Made by a program: the position numbers and the translations under genes. Under the pieces are notes generated by a model. It was given only the letters and a program-made list of their open reading frames with translations, ran no database searches and was not told the DNA's origin. Below, one piece after another: positions 24,497-32,467 of a stretch of 40,818 nt of DNA. The first letter of the stretch is position 1. Each line of letters begins with the position of its first letter. Source of the stretch: Acidobacteriota bacterium (GTDB lineage: Bacteria > Acidobacteriota > Terriglobia > Terriglobales > Acidobacteriaceae); the NCBI GenBank assembly GCA_021806005.1, contig JAJZDM010000022.1:1-40818 (forward strand), read 5' to 3'.

Positions 24497-24883
24497 CTAA
24501 CCATGCACGAGCCAGTCAAACTGCTCCTGGGTGAGTGGCACGACGGAGAGTCGAAACTGCCGGAACATCACGGAGCCGGCAAATACCCCTGCCTCCCGGA
24601 TCTCGGCCAGAGGCTTTTCGCGCTTCAGGCGCTTGTCTGCTTTAAGTCGCACCAGGGGGGTCTTCGGGTCGTTGGGATCGGTGGAGACAGAGAGGATCCT
24701 GGCGACGCCTACGGCAGATTTGCCGATGTTGGAGTGGTAGATGATGCAGGATTCTCCAGGCTTCATGTTGCGCAGCGTGATGAGCGCCTGGGGGTTCTTG
24801 ATCCCGTCCCACAGGGTTTCCCCGTCGCGCAGAAGATCGTCGAAGGAGTATTTATCCGGTTCTGTCTTGAGAAGGTAGTGCAT
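24497..24883 (-). CDS. EVE-domain protein
   Basis: This is a 128-residue single-domain EVE protein, a PUA-like fold that in relatives reads modified bases in DNA or RNA. Motifs are the N-terminal YLLKTEPDKYSFDDLL (3-18), WDGIKNPQALITLRNMKPGE and the IYHSN stretch, with VGVARI and the C-terminal PLTQEQFDWLV. The ATG at 24883 is preceded by GGGGAG; the open frame continues upstream only as non-credible sequence. It lies 71 nt after murI on the same strand and may share its transcript. There is no nuclease fusion or modification gene nearby, so a housekeeping role is more likely than defence. Confidence 0.9.
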   Translation of the reverse strand: MHYLLKTEPDKYSFDDLLRDGETLWDGIKNPQALITLRNMKPGESCIIYHSNIGKSAVGVARILSVSTDPNDPKTPLVRLKADKRLKREKPLAEIREAGVFAGSVMFRQFRLSVVPLTQEQFDWLVHG

Positions 24884-24954
24884 TACTCCCCAGTGTATTT
24901 GGTTTCGGAAAGAGTTCCGCATCCCGGCAGGAGAGAAGCCCTGGCAAGGAGATC

Positions 24955-25884
24955 TCAGCCGCCCAGGTCGAGCAGGTGTACGTTCGCCATCGGCTGACCG
25001 AGGAAGTGGCTGCCAAGACGCTGAAACTTCTCGACCGAGTCGGTGGCGTAGCACTCAAAGCTGCCTGCGGTCTGCGCTGCGTCCGTGGGGGCGGTGACTC
25101 CCATGGCAACAGCCGTTGCCTCCGCCGTCGCCTGCGCGGAGTCGATCACGCGAGCGTCCGATCCCAGTTCCCGAAGCATCGCCTGAATCGCTCCGGCGAT
25201 CAGCGGATAGTGGGTGCAACCGAGAAGAACCGCCCGGGGCCGACAGAGGGTCAGGGCCTGGGAGAGATAGATGCGCAGCACGGCCCGGGTGACGTCGTGG
25301 TCTGTCCAGCCCTCCTCCACCAGCGGAACCAGTAGCGGACAGGCTACCTCAAAGGCGCGCAGGCCGATGGCACGGCAAGCCTCCCGATAGGCGTGCGATT
25401 GCACGGTGGCCGAGGTAGCCAGCACCAGGACATCGCCGCCGGTATTGCGCAGTTCGCGCCCGACGGCCTGGGAACCGGGTTCGATGACGCCCAGGACAGG
25501 GACCCGGACCGCGCGCCGGATCTCGTCCAGCGCCAGAGCCGTCGCCGTATTGCAGGCGATCACGAGGTACTGGGAGCCGCTCTGTTCGAGGAAGCGCGCG
25601 CTCTCCACCGCATAGCGCGCGATGGTGGCCTGTGACTTGGCGCCATAGGGAAGACGGGCTGTGTCTCCCAGATAGATGTAGTGCGCGGAGGGAATCCTTG
25701 CGAGCAGGGAACGCAGGACGGTGAGGCCTCCGAAACCGGAGTCAAAGACACCGACGACGGGTTCCCCCGATGGGCGTTCCCGGACGCCGGGATCTGCTGC
25801 CGGGGCCGGGTTGGACACTCCAGATACTGCGGGCGTCGCTGGGGTCTTTGCTGCGTCGGCCTGATCCATACGTCCAGGGTTCAT
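24955..25884 (-). CDS. murI: Glutamate racemase
   Basis: MurI makes D-glutamate for peptidoglycan. Catalytic residues seen are the DSG motif (D48-S49 in VFDSGFGGLTVL), the cysteine pair C111 (ACNTA) and C223 (GCTHYPL), and H225. YLGDTARLPYG is also conserved. I chose the ATG at 25884 (309 residues; AAGGATG upstream), which leaves a 40-residue Pro/Ala/Asp-rich tail before the fold; an ATG at 25869 would shorten it by five. Longer starts overlap the preceding gene. It is the third gene of amidase-GerMN-murI, 28 nt after the GerMN gene. Confidence 0.94.
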   Translation of the reverse strand: MNPGRMDQADAAKTPATPAVSGVSNPAPAADPGVRERPSGEPVVGVFDSGFGGLTVLRSLLARIPSAHYIYLGDTARLPYGAKSQATIARYAVESARFLEQSGSQYLVIACNTATALALDEIRRAVRVPVLGVIEPGSQAVGRELRNTGGDVLVLATSATVQSHAYREACRAIGLRAFEVACPLLVPLVEEGWTDHDVTRAVLRIYLSQALTLCRPRAVLLGCTHYPLIAGAIQAMLRELGSDARVIDSAQATAEATAVAMGVTAPTDAAQTAGSFECYATDSVEKFQRLGSHFLGQPMANVHLLDLGG

Positions 25885-25912
25885 TGTTTGCACATCCTTG
25901 CCGACTCCGTAT

Positions 25913-26704
25913 TCATTGCGTGGTTGGGCCGGGGTCTTCACCGCCAGTAGAGATGGCGGCGTCGCGCACGGGGTAGACGCGCAGCAGGTCCGCATGACCG
26001 GCCAGCGTCTCCCGGGCCTGGCCATCCACCAGAAAGCGAACTTGCTCGATCTGCGGAAGGTTGGCGTGCAGGGTGCCGAGCATCGAGCGCAGGGTCAGTG
26101 ACTCGACCTCTACGCCCGACGGATGCTGGTTTACCCAAGAGCTGTGCAGGTCAATGACCGCCAGCGTGTCCCCGGAGTGCTTTGACTGAAGGGCTTCGGG
26201 ATCGCCGGACGGAACGGGTACGGTAGTGCGGTAGCCGGCCGCATTGGTCCCCGGTGACGCGGGATTCGCAACGTAGCCCACTACCGGCAGAGGGAGCAAG
26301 AAAACCTCTGCGACGGCCTGGCCGGGTGGTAGAGCGTGGGTTGAGTCCGGCAGCGCATACTCCGCGAGCAGGTGATCGAGGAGCGCTCGCGCTCGAGCAT
26401 TGGAGGCCTGCGGCAGCGCTATCTGGCGGGTCTCAGCCCGAATCGTTCCGTCCGCATCGTTGGCCAGATCCAGCGTAACGGTCTCGGCTACGGCGGTGGG
26501 AGCGTCGATGGGCAACTGGTCCGCGAGCGCCTCGATCCGCCCCCGTTCCCTGTGCCGCTCCATGGCCAGCAGAACACCCATGGCGAGGATGCACAGGATC
26601 AGGCACCAGAAGACGATGCGCTGGCGGCGCTGGATCTGCTGAAGCCCTGCATCGTGTGAGGGGATTTGGGTGAGATGGTTGCCTCCCTGGAGATCGCCTT
26701 TCAT
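25913..26704 (-). CDS. GerMN-domain membrane-anchored protein
   Basis: This is a 263-residue protein with a cytoplasmic basic start, one membrane helix (about 30-48) and an external GerMN-like domain. The domain features are ARALLDHLLAEYALP, ALPPGQAVAEVFLLP, a VIDLHSSW strand, and SLTLRSMLGTLHANLPQIEQVRFLVDGQ near the C-terminus. GerMN domains occur in spore germination proteins and in cell-wall-associated lipoproteins; here there is no sporulation context. The ATG at 26704 overlaps the upstream amidase stop by ATGA, so the two are made together, supporting a shared cell-wall role. Confidence 0.88.
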   Translation of the reverse strand: MKGDLQGGNHLTQIPSHDAGLQQIQRRQRIVFWCLILCILAMGVLLAMERHRERGRIEALADQLPIDAPTAVAETVTLDLANDADGTIRAETRQIALPQASNARARALLDHLLAEYALPDSTHALPPGQAVAEVFLLPLPVVGYVANPASPGTNAAGYRTTVPVPSGDPEALQSKHSGDTLAVIDLHSSWVNQHPSGVEVESLTLRSMLGTLHANLPQIEQVRFLVDGQARETLAGHADLLRVYPVRDAAISTGGEDPGPTTQ

Positions 26705-27621
26705 GGCTGCACTCCTGCTCGGCTGCGCGGCACCGTGGCCGGGTTGATGGCTGGGTTGATGGCGGCTGGGGCGGATGAGATCCGGGGCGGCGCCTGTACC
26801 TTGTTCTCCCAGACCAGCAGGGCACCGGCGATCGCCAGCGCGATGCGCTGTTGGTAGTCCGTCTGGTTAATGCTGTCCACATCCCTGGACGCAGGAGCCA
26901 GCTCTACCACCAGAGCGGGGCAGGTCAAGGAGTCCATCGGCCGCACCGAGGCGTTGCCGGTTACGAGAGGAACTTCTGAACGAGTCAGCGCACTGGCGAG
27001 CTCGTTCTCCAAAAGGACACTCTCTGAGACCCAGGCGGCCTGTGCGGTGAGCCATGGCGGCGTGGATGTCGCGCCAGAGGCCGCCTCCAGCTCGGAATCA
27101 TAGAGATGCACTCCATCTCCGGTGCCGCTGGCGTGCAGCAGCAGGCACGCCGCTGCATGCGCATGATTTGCAACTCCGGCGCGGTCATCCAGAGTGAGAG
27201 TTGCGGCGCCGGGCGAAGGCGCGGTCGGTGTGTCGGAGTCACGAGTCATCACGACGGTAAACCCGCGTGCGGAGAGCATCGCCCGCAGCCGGAAGGCGAA
27301 TGCCAGAGTGACATCCTTTTCTACGGTCGTGTCGCTGATCTGCGCTCCGCTGTCCGAGCCCCCATGCGCGGGATCGAGTACGATGACCCGACGATTGAGA
27401 GAGACCGGGGTGGGGGCGGGCGGGTTGATGGCGGCGATGCCTGAAGGCTGTGGGGGCGTGACGACTGAAGCTCTGCGGGGCTGGGTGCGCGATGTTCTGC
27501 TCGCCATGGACAGGGGCACTTTGGGAGCCGGCTGGATCTGTGCACGACCGGCGGGGGCGGCCAGAGCGAGCACGCCGGCTGTCAGAAGCCTGGCCGGGAT
27601 AAAAGATCGCAGAGCGTTCAC
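26701..27621 (-). CDS. N-acetylmuramoyl-L-alanine amidase (Amidase_3)
   Basis: This zinc amidase cleaves the stem peptide from muramic acid. The 306-residue protein has an N-terminal signal (about 1-27) and a Pro/Ser-rich linker to about 75. The catalytic domain has zinc ligands H86 (LDPAHGGSDSG), E101 (VEKDVTLAFAFRL) and H163, and catalytic E240 (ALVVELAP). The third motif reads LLLHASG where most relatives have SIHxN, so the histidine is kept but its neighbours differ. The C-terminal tail is Pro/Ala-rich and degenerate. It starts 106 nt from the divergent ruvC and is followed by the GerMN gene with an ATGA overlap. Confidence 0.88.
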   Translation of the reverse strand: MNALRSFIPARLLTAGVLALAAPAGRAQIQPAPKVPLSMASRTSRTQPRRASVVTPPQPSGIAAINPPAPTPVSLNRRVIVLDPAHGGSDSGAQISDTTVEKDVTLAFAFRLRAMLSARGFTVVMTRDSDTPTAPSPGAATLTLDDRAGVANHAHAAACLLLHASGTGDGVHLYDSELEAASGATSTPPWLTAQAAWVSESVLLENELASALTRSEVPLVTGNASVRPMDSLTCPALVVELAPASRDVDSINQTDYQQRIALAIAGALLVWENKVQAPPRISSAPAAINPAINPATVPRSRAGVQP

Positions 27622-27727
27622 GAGAACCTGTCAGCCTTTGCGGGGGAAGGGTGCATCTGTCTCCCTCGCGTTGATTGTATCGGGCGCGCCTGTTGGTTGC
27701 GAAGCTGCCCGGTTTAGACTCGTACCC

Positions 27728-28231
27728 ATGCGGGTGTTCGGTATCGATTGCGGAACGGAGCTGACCGGCTACGGCGTCGTGGAGGTCAGCAACGAGGCGC
27801 GCGGTTCCAGGCTGCGCCCTATGTGCGCGGGGGTGGTGCGGCTGAACAAGAGGGACCGCACGCCCAACCGCCTGCTGCAGGTTTATGTCGAACTCTCTGA
27901 TCTGCTGCAGCTCTGGCAGCCACAGGTGGTGGCCATTGAAGATGTGTTTTTCTCGGCCAACGCCAAGAGTGCTTTGAAGCTGGGCCAGGTGCGGGGCGTG
28001 GCCATGTTGGCCGCCGCCAGAGCCGGTCTGCCGGTGGCCGAGTATGCTCCGCTGACGATCAAAAGCTCAGTGGTTGGCTATGGCCTGGCGGCAAAGGAGC
28101 AGGTTCAGTTTATGGTGGCCCGTCTACTGGATCTGGACGAGGTTCCCAAGCCCGCCGATGCCGCCGATGCGCTGGCCATCGCCATCTGCCACATTCACCA
28201 TGCGCAGACCGCGGAGCAGATGTTTCGCTAG
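27728..28231 (+). CDS. ruvC: Holliday junction endonuclease RuvC
   Basis: RuvC resolves Holliday junctions with RuvAB. From the ATG at 27728 it is 167 residues, the usual length. The four catalytic acidic residues are D7 (GIDCGTELTGYG), E71 (VAIEDVFFSANAKSALKLGQVRG), D144 and D147 (KPADAADALAIAICH). The frame stays open upstream across the amidase gene, but that is shadow. No clear ribosome site is seen before the ATG. ruvA and ruvB are not adjacent. It converges with rsmA across a strong hairpin. Confidence 0.95.
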   Translation: MRVFGIDCGTELTGYGVVEVSNEARGSRLRPMCAGVVRLNKRDRTPNRLLQVYVELSDLLQLWQPQVVAIEDVFFSANAKSALKLGQVRGVAMLAAARAGLPVAEYAPLTIKSSVVGYGLAAKEQVQFMVARLLDLDEVPKPADAADALAIAICHIHHAQTAEQMFR

Positions 28232-28235
28232 CGGT

Positions 28236-28296
28236 GCCCTTTCAATAAGGGCTCCGTTCGATCCAGCGCTCGACGATCGTCGAACGCTGGATCGAA
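28236..28296. terminator. Double hairpin between convergent ruvC and rsmA
   Basis: GCCCTT (28236-28241) pairs with AAGGGC (28247-28252). Then a longer stem follows: TTCGATCCAGCG (28257-28268) pairs with 28285-28296, and CGAC-GAT-CGTCG inside gives a second stem. The elements begin 5 nt after the ruvC stop and end 36 nt before the rsmA stop. No U-tract is present, so this is a bidirectional terminator or 3'-end protector. Confidence 0.6.
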
Positions 28297-28332
28297 ACCA
28301 AACACCCAAGACCCTCCACCTCGGAAATGGCT

Positions 28333-29148
28333 TCAGGGTTGGATCTGCCGCGCCCCCTGCAGCGAGCGGTACAACTCCGCCATGGCCTCCAGTGGAACGG
28401 CCTCCGAGCGGGCCTGGGCGGCGATGCTCGCCGGCCAGGCGGTGGCGAGCTCCGTGGCAGAGTATCCGGCGGAGCGCAGATTATTGGCCAGGGTCTTCCG
28501 TTTCTGCGCAAAGCTGAAGCGCAGAAAACGGTTGAACGCGTCGAATGAGACCCGGAGTTCGGCAAAGCGGGGCGCAAAGTCCAGCCGAAGCACGGTGGAG
28601 TACACCTCCGGCGGAGGGTTGAACGCCCCGGGCGGCAGCGTGAAGAGAGGCGTGACGCGAGCATGAAGCTGGGTGATAGCCGAGAGGGCTCCATACTCAC
28701 TGTTTCCGGAGCCAGCGGCGATGCGTTCGGCCACCTCGCGCTGCATCATCACCACGGCTCGCGAAAGGATTCCCTGGCGGGCGGCTGCGAAGAGATGCAG
28801 CAGGATATCCGAGGTGATGTAGTAGGGAAGGTTCCCCACCACATCCAGAGAGGCGGTGTTCTCCAGCATCGCATGCAGATCCGAGGTCAAAATGTCCGCA
28901 TGGTGAATGGTGACCTGCGGCTGGTTGCGGAAGCGGAACTCCAACTCCCGCGCCAGGGCGGGATCGAACTCGATGCAATGCAGGCGTCCGCAGCGCGCGG
29001 CCAGATGTTCGGTGATGGCGCCGTGTCCCGGACCGATCTCCACGACAGTTTTCGGGCTCAGATCCCCGAGAGAGTCTGCAATGCGCAGGCATGCACCTTG
29101 ATCCACCAGAAAGTTTTGCCCCAGCTTCGGTTTTTTCTTTGTTGCCAA
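28333..29148 (-). CDS. rsmA: 16S rRNA dimethyladenosine transferase RsmA (KsgA)
   Basis: RsmA dimethylates two adjacent adenines near the 3' end of 16S rRNA during 30S assembly. The 271-residue length is normal. Motifs are the start KLGQNFLVDQ, the SAM-binding EIGPGHGAITEHLA (37-50), the acidic residue in CIEFDPA, the catalytic NLPYYITSDIL (about 106-116) and FNPPPEVYSTVLRL. It follows the permease gene by 27 nt on the same strand, so it is probably read from that transcript. Confidence 0.96.
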   Translation of the reverse strand: MATKKKPKLGQNFLVDQGACLRIADSLGDLSPKTVVEIGPGHGAITEHLAARCGRLHCIEFDPALARELEFRFRNQPQVTIHHADILTSDLHAMLENTASLDVVGNLPYYITSDILLHLFAAARQGILSRAVVMMQREVAERIAAGSGNSEYGALSAITQLHARVTPLFTLPPGAFNPPPEVYSTVLRLDFAPRFAELRVSFDAFNRFLRFSFAQKRKTLANNLRSAGYSATELATAWPASIAAQARSEAVPLEAMAELYRSLQGARQIQP

Positions 29149-29175
29149 CGTCAGGTGCTCCCCTGCTGCATTGCT

Positions 29176-30579
29176 CTATGATCTCTCTCCGGATGTCCCG
29201 GCTGAGTCTGCGGCTGCTGCTTCGCGCTGAAATAGAGAGTACAGCGGCACTCCGCAGAGGATGATCAGTGCGCCGATCAGGAACTGCCGCGGCTGGCTGA
29301 GAAGACTGAAGACAAGCAGGACCGCCGCAGCCAGGATGAACAGTGCCGGAACTACAGGATATCCCGTCACGCGGTAAGGCCGAGCCGCCTCCGGTTCGCG
29401 CCGACGGAATACGAAGACGGTTGCCGCTGTCAAAGCGTAGAAAAGCCACTCGGAGAAGATGGTCAGAGAGAAGAGCTCTTGAAAACGGTTGATCGCCAGC
29501 AGGAGAAAGGTGCTCAGTACAGCCTGCAGCAGCAGGCTCGTCCAGGGTGTCCGGAAGCGGGGATGGACGGCTTGCAGCAGGGAGGGAAACAAACGATCCC
29601 GAGCGGCGGCAAATGAAACGCGTGATCCGGAGAGCAGACTTCCCACCAGGGTTGCCCCGATGCTGACCACCATCCCAAGGGCGACCAGATCCGCACCCAG
29701 GTTCCCCGCCACCAGATGCAGCGCATCCGTTGCGGGCCGCGGAGAGGCTGCAATCGCCGCCGCGGGAAGCACGAACTGGATCGCCGCGTTGGTGAGCATA
29801 TACAGGCAGCCTACGATGGTGACCCCGCCGATGAGGGCCAAGGGCATCGAGTGCTGTGGTTTTTTTACTTCGCCGGCCAACTGGGATACATCCGACCAGC
29901 CATCATAGGCCCAGAGTACGGCGATGAGAGCTTCCATGAAGCCGGTGAAGCCTCCCCGTGCGCCGTGGTAGACGGAGTGGAAGTGGCGCCAGCTACCGTG
30001 CCGGATGCTGGCGAAGCAGATGCCGGAGATGACCACGACCATGGCCACCTTGAGCCAGGTCAGCAGCGTCTGAACCTCCGCCGTGTCGAGCGTGCTGTAG
30101 ATATTCAGCGCGGTTACGAGCCACACGACAAGGATCGCCATGATCTGGTTCCACTCGAGGTGAGCGACCGCCCGATGATCGAGGAAGGCGAAGAGAGGGA
30201 AGGTTCCAAGCACACGCATCAGACCCGCAGAGATGCTGGCAATCGATCCTGGCCGGGCGATCATGGTCCAGGTCCAGGTGTAGAGAAAGGCGGTCCGTGG
30301 ACCGTAGGCGTCGTGCAGGAACGCATACTCTCCACCCACTCGGGGCCGCAGCGCAGCAACCTCGGCGTAGGTCATGGCGCCAAACAGCGAGAGCAGACCG
30401 CCGAGGATCCACACGCCATAGACCATGCCGGTACTGCCGACCGCGACGGTGATTTCATGGGGAACCAGAAAGATTCCCGTACCAATGATGATGCCGACCA
30501 CGATCGACAGTGCGTGGGTCGCGGTGAGAACCCGCGGCAACTCCTGCTGGGTTGGTCTCTCTGCGGCTTTCTGAGCCAT
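29176..30579 (-). CDS. APC-superfamily amino acid permease
   Basis: This is a 467-residue inner-membrane transporter with about 12 hydrophobic helices. The first helix holds SIVVGIIIGTGIFLVPHEI, the unwound substrate-binding motif GxGIF of amino acid/polyamine permeases, followed by GALMTYAEV-type and GGEYAFLHDAYGP sequences. The C-terminal region has FVFRRREPEAARPYRVTGYP, typical of the LAT-like branch that handles neutral or aromatic amino acids. Substrate is not assignable. The upstream glycosyltransferase ends 39 nt before its start and rsmA follows, forming a minus-strand run. Confidence 0.9.
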   Translation of the reverse strand: MAQKAAERPTQQELPRVLTATHALSIVVGIIIGTGIFLVPHEITVAVGSTGMVYGVWILGGLLSLFGAMTYAEVAALRPRVGGEYAFLHDAYGPRTAFLYTWTWTMIARPGSIASISAGLMRVLGTFPLFAFLDHRAVAHLEWNQIMAILVVWLVTALNIYSTLDTAEVQTLLTWLKVAMVVVISGICFASIRHGSWRHFHSVYHGARGGFTGFMEALIAVLWAYDGWSDVSQLAGEVKKPQHSMPLALIGGVTIVGCLYMLTNAAIQFVLPAAAIAASPRPATDALHLVAGNLGADLVALGMVVSIGATLVGSLLSGSRVSFAAARDRLFPSLLQAVHPRFRTPWTSLLLQAVLSTFLLLAINRFQELFSLTIFSEWLFYALTAATVFVFRRREPEAARPYRVTGYPVVPALFILAAAVLLVFSLLSQPRQFLIGALIILCGVPLYSLFQREAAAADSAGTSGERS

Positions 30580-30618
30580 TGCAGGGAGGGTATCAGAGCC
30601 GCCGGTTGATTGCCGGAT

Positions 30619-32217
30619 CTAGAGGTAAAACCTTTCGTCGCGCCAGTGGAATGGAGCCGAAGCGCGTCTGCCGCGCAGCAGATAGATATTCCTTTGCCTC
30701 TCGAAGGGCATGGCGTAGGGAGTGTTCATCACGCCGACGATGGTCACGGATCTGTACTTGCGGAGCACTTCGGTGGGAGAATCTGCAATCACGGCGATCA
30801 CCAGGTTGGGATCGCATCCATGGATGCCCCAGAGCCAGTAGTTGTTCTGACCGCTGATGGCCGGTGGGAGATGCAGCCCCCAGCGTCTGCCCAGAAGATC
30901 AATTGCCCCGGCTTCGCCGTAGTTGCTGGCGAAGATGCAGACCCGCTGCTGGTCCTGGGGCGAGAGTTCCTGATAGGCGTGGGCGACGATCGCTACCTCG
31001 TGTCGCCAGCCGAAACGGTCCGCATAGAACTGGGGCAGCGGTCCGGTGGCAAAGGTCTCCATGCGGTCGCCGTGAAGGTGCAGCGCCGTGGTGTAGCGCA
31101 CCCAGGCAGCCGGGCGCAGAACGGGCGAACTCATGGGCAGAAGGATGAGGCTGGTTGTCAGCAGCAGGGACTCAAAGAGCGGAAAGGCTGCGATGCGCCG
31201 ACGCATCACGCGGGTGGAGGATGCAAAGCGCCGCTCCCAGGCGACACCGCCGGCGGCAAACAGCGCCGGATAGATCGGAGCCAGATAGTAGTCCTTGGCA
31301 TGCAGCAGGAACATCAGCGCGTAGAAGAGCAGGTAAGCGATGCCCAGCCACCGTCCGTCGCGGATCGACCGCGCGCGGAGCAGGGATACGATTCCCGGGA
31401 TCCAGATCAGAGAGTTGAGCGGCTGCATGATGGCAAACTGAGCGAGGAAGAAGCGGAGCGGGCCCAATACGATGTTCTTGTGCTCCCGTGCGCCGTTGCG
31501 CAGAAACTCCAGGGTGGGCCATTGGTTTTGGAGTTGCCACAGAAGGTTCGGCAGGGCGATGAGGATCAGCAGGGAGATGCCAAAGAGCGCCCACCGCGAA
31601 AACAGCACCCGGCGCTTTGAGGTGAACAGCAGGCCTGCCCCGACGGCCAGCAGGAAGAAGGCCATCGACGGCTTGTTGAGCAGGCCGACGCCCGCAGCCA
31701 CGCCAAAGATGGGCCACCAGAGCCACTCGGAACCCCCGCGCAGCAGGAGCAGCAGCGCCAGCACACAGGCCATCCAGAAGACCGGCTCAAAGGAGTTCAT
31801 GGAGAGAAATCCGTCGACGCCGATGAACTGAGGGCAGACGATGACGCTGAACATCGCCAGCGCCTGAGCGGGGCGCTCGCCACCCATGGCCCAGGTCAGG
31901 ATGCCGGTGAGAAATACGGTTACCGCTCCGGCTGCAGCGGAGAGGATGCGAATCGCAAAGACAGAGTCGCCGAAGAGCCACTCGCTCAGCCGGGCCTGCA
32001 AGGCGACGATCGGCCCATGGTCAACGTATCCCCAGGCGAGATGGCGTCCGCAGGCGATGTAGTAGAACTCATCCCGGAAGTAACCATATCCGAGATGGAG
32101 CGTCCAGAGGGTGAGAACGAACTGCAGCACCAGCTTGAGGAGAAAAGACAGCGTGGCGAGCTGCAGGGCGCTGCGCAGGGTCGGGTCGTCAGGTTGAACG
32201 GCGGCAGTCTCGGTCAT
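30619..32217 (-). CDS. GT-C family glycosyltransferase (GT39/ArnT-like)
   Basis: This is a 532-residue polytopic membrane protein of the dolichol/undecaprenol-phosphate mannosyltransferase type, which transfers a sugar from a lipid carrier outside the membrane. The first loop holds the catalytic-type acidic pair in GYFRDEFYYIACGRHLAWGYVDHGP (D49, E50). About eleven helices follow, then a soluble C-terminal domain of about 150 residues (from VRYTTALHLHGD). The start at 32217 (MTETAAVQ...) is preceded by GGGGT; the frame upstream overlaps the divergent gene and is not plausible. Acceptor unknown. Confidence 0.85.
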   Translation of the reverse strand: MTETAAVQPDDPTLRSALQLATLSFLLKLVLQFVLTLWTLHLGYGYFRDEFYYIACGRHLAWGYVDHGPIVALQARLSEWLFGDSVFAIRILSAAAGAVTVFLTGILTWAMGGERPAQALAMFSVIVCPQFIGVDGFLSMNSFEPVFWMACVLALLLLLRGGSEWLWWPIFGVAAGVGLLNKPSMAFFLLAVGAGLLFTSKRRVLFSRWALFGISLLILIALPNLLWQLQNQWPTLEFLRNGAREHKNIVLGPLRFFLAQFAIMQPLNSLIWIPGIVSLLRARSIRDGRWLGIAYLLFYALMFLLHAKDYYLAPIYPALFAAGGVAWERRFASSTRVMRRRIAAFPLFESLLLTTSLILLPMSSPVLRPAAWVRYTTALHLHGDRMETFATGPLPQFYADRFGWRHEVAIVAHAYQELSPQDQQRVCIFASNYGEAGAIDLLGRRWGLHLPPAISGQNNYWLWGIHGCDPNLVIAVIADSPTEVLRKYRSVTIVGVMNTPYAMPFERQRNIYLLRGRRASAPFHWRDERFYL

Positions 32218-32467
32218 GACGGGTACCCCAGCATACGCCGGAGGGCTCCGGGAAGTTCCCCGGCCACGCCCGGCGAGGGATGTTCGCGCTGGCGGGAGTT
32301 CGGGCTCCGGCAGATGGCGGAGACGGTAGATTTGGCCGACGGAGACAAAGACTGGCAGCCCCGGCTTCCGGGAACCGGGGCACAGGAGTGGGCGCGTTGA
32401 CAACAGACACCACCGAAGAGCGGTAGGATGCAATTGGGCCTGATACGCGGGTACAGGAGAGCTTTGG
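32218..32467. promoter_or_regulatory. Divergent control region, glycosyltransferase / acyl-CoA synthetase
   Basis: This 250-nt region must hold promoters for both genes. An exact TTGACA lies at 32397-32402, but no good -10 box is found 16-18 nt later (TAGGAT is at 21 nt). CCCCGG...CCGGGG arms make a 6-bp stem near 32360-32380. AGGAGAG ends the region before the plus-strand ATG. No coding sequence is supported inside. Confidence 0.4.

Noticed and set aside
24497-24883. EVE protein as part of a restriction or defence island
   Set aside because: It is a stand-alone EVE domain between murI and fabI with no nuclease, methylase or helicase genes in reach.
29716-30609. 297-codon plus-strand frame opposite the permease
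   Set aside because: The minus strand encodes a normal 12-helix permease; the plus frame lacks any domain or ribosome site.
32390-32467. Sigma-70 promoter based on the perfect TTGACA at 32397
   Set aside because: The nearest -10-like hexamer (TAGGAT) is 21 nt away, outside the workable spacing, so no promoter was called.
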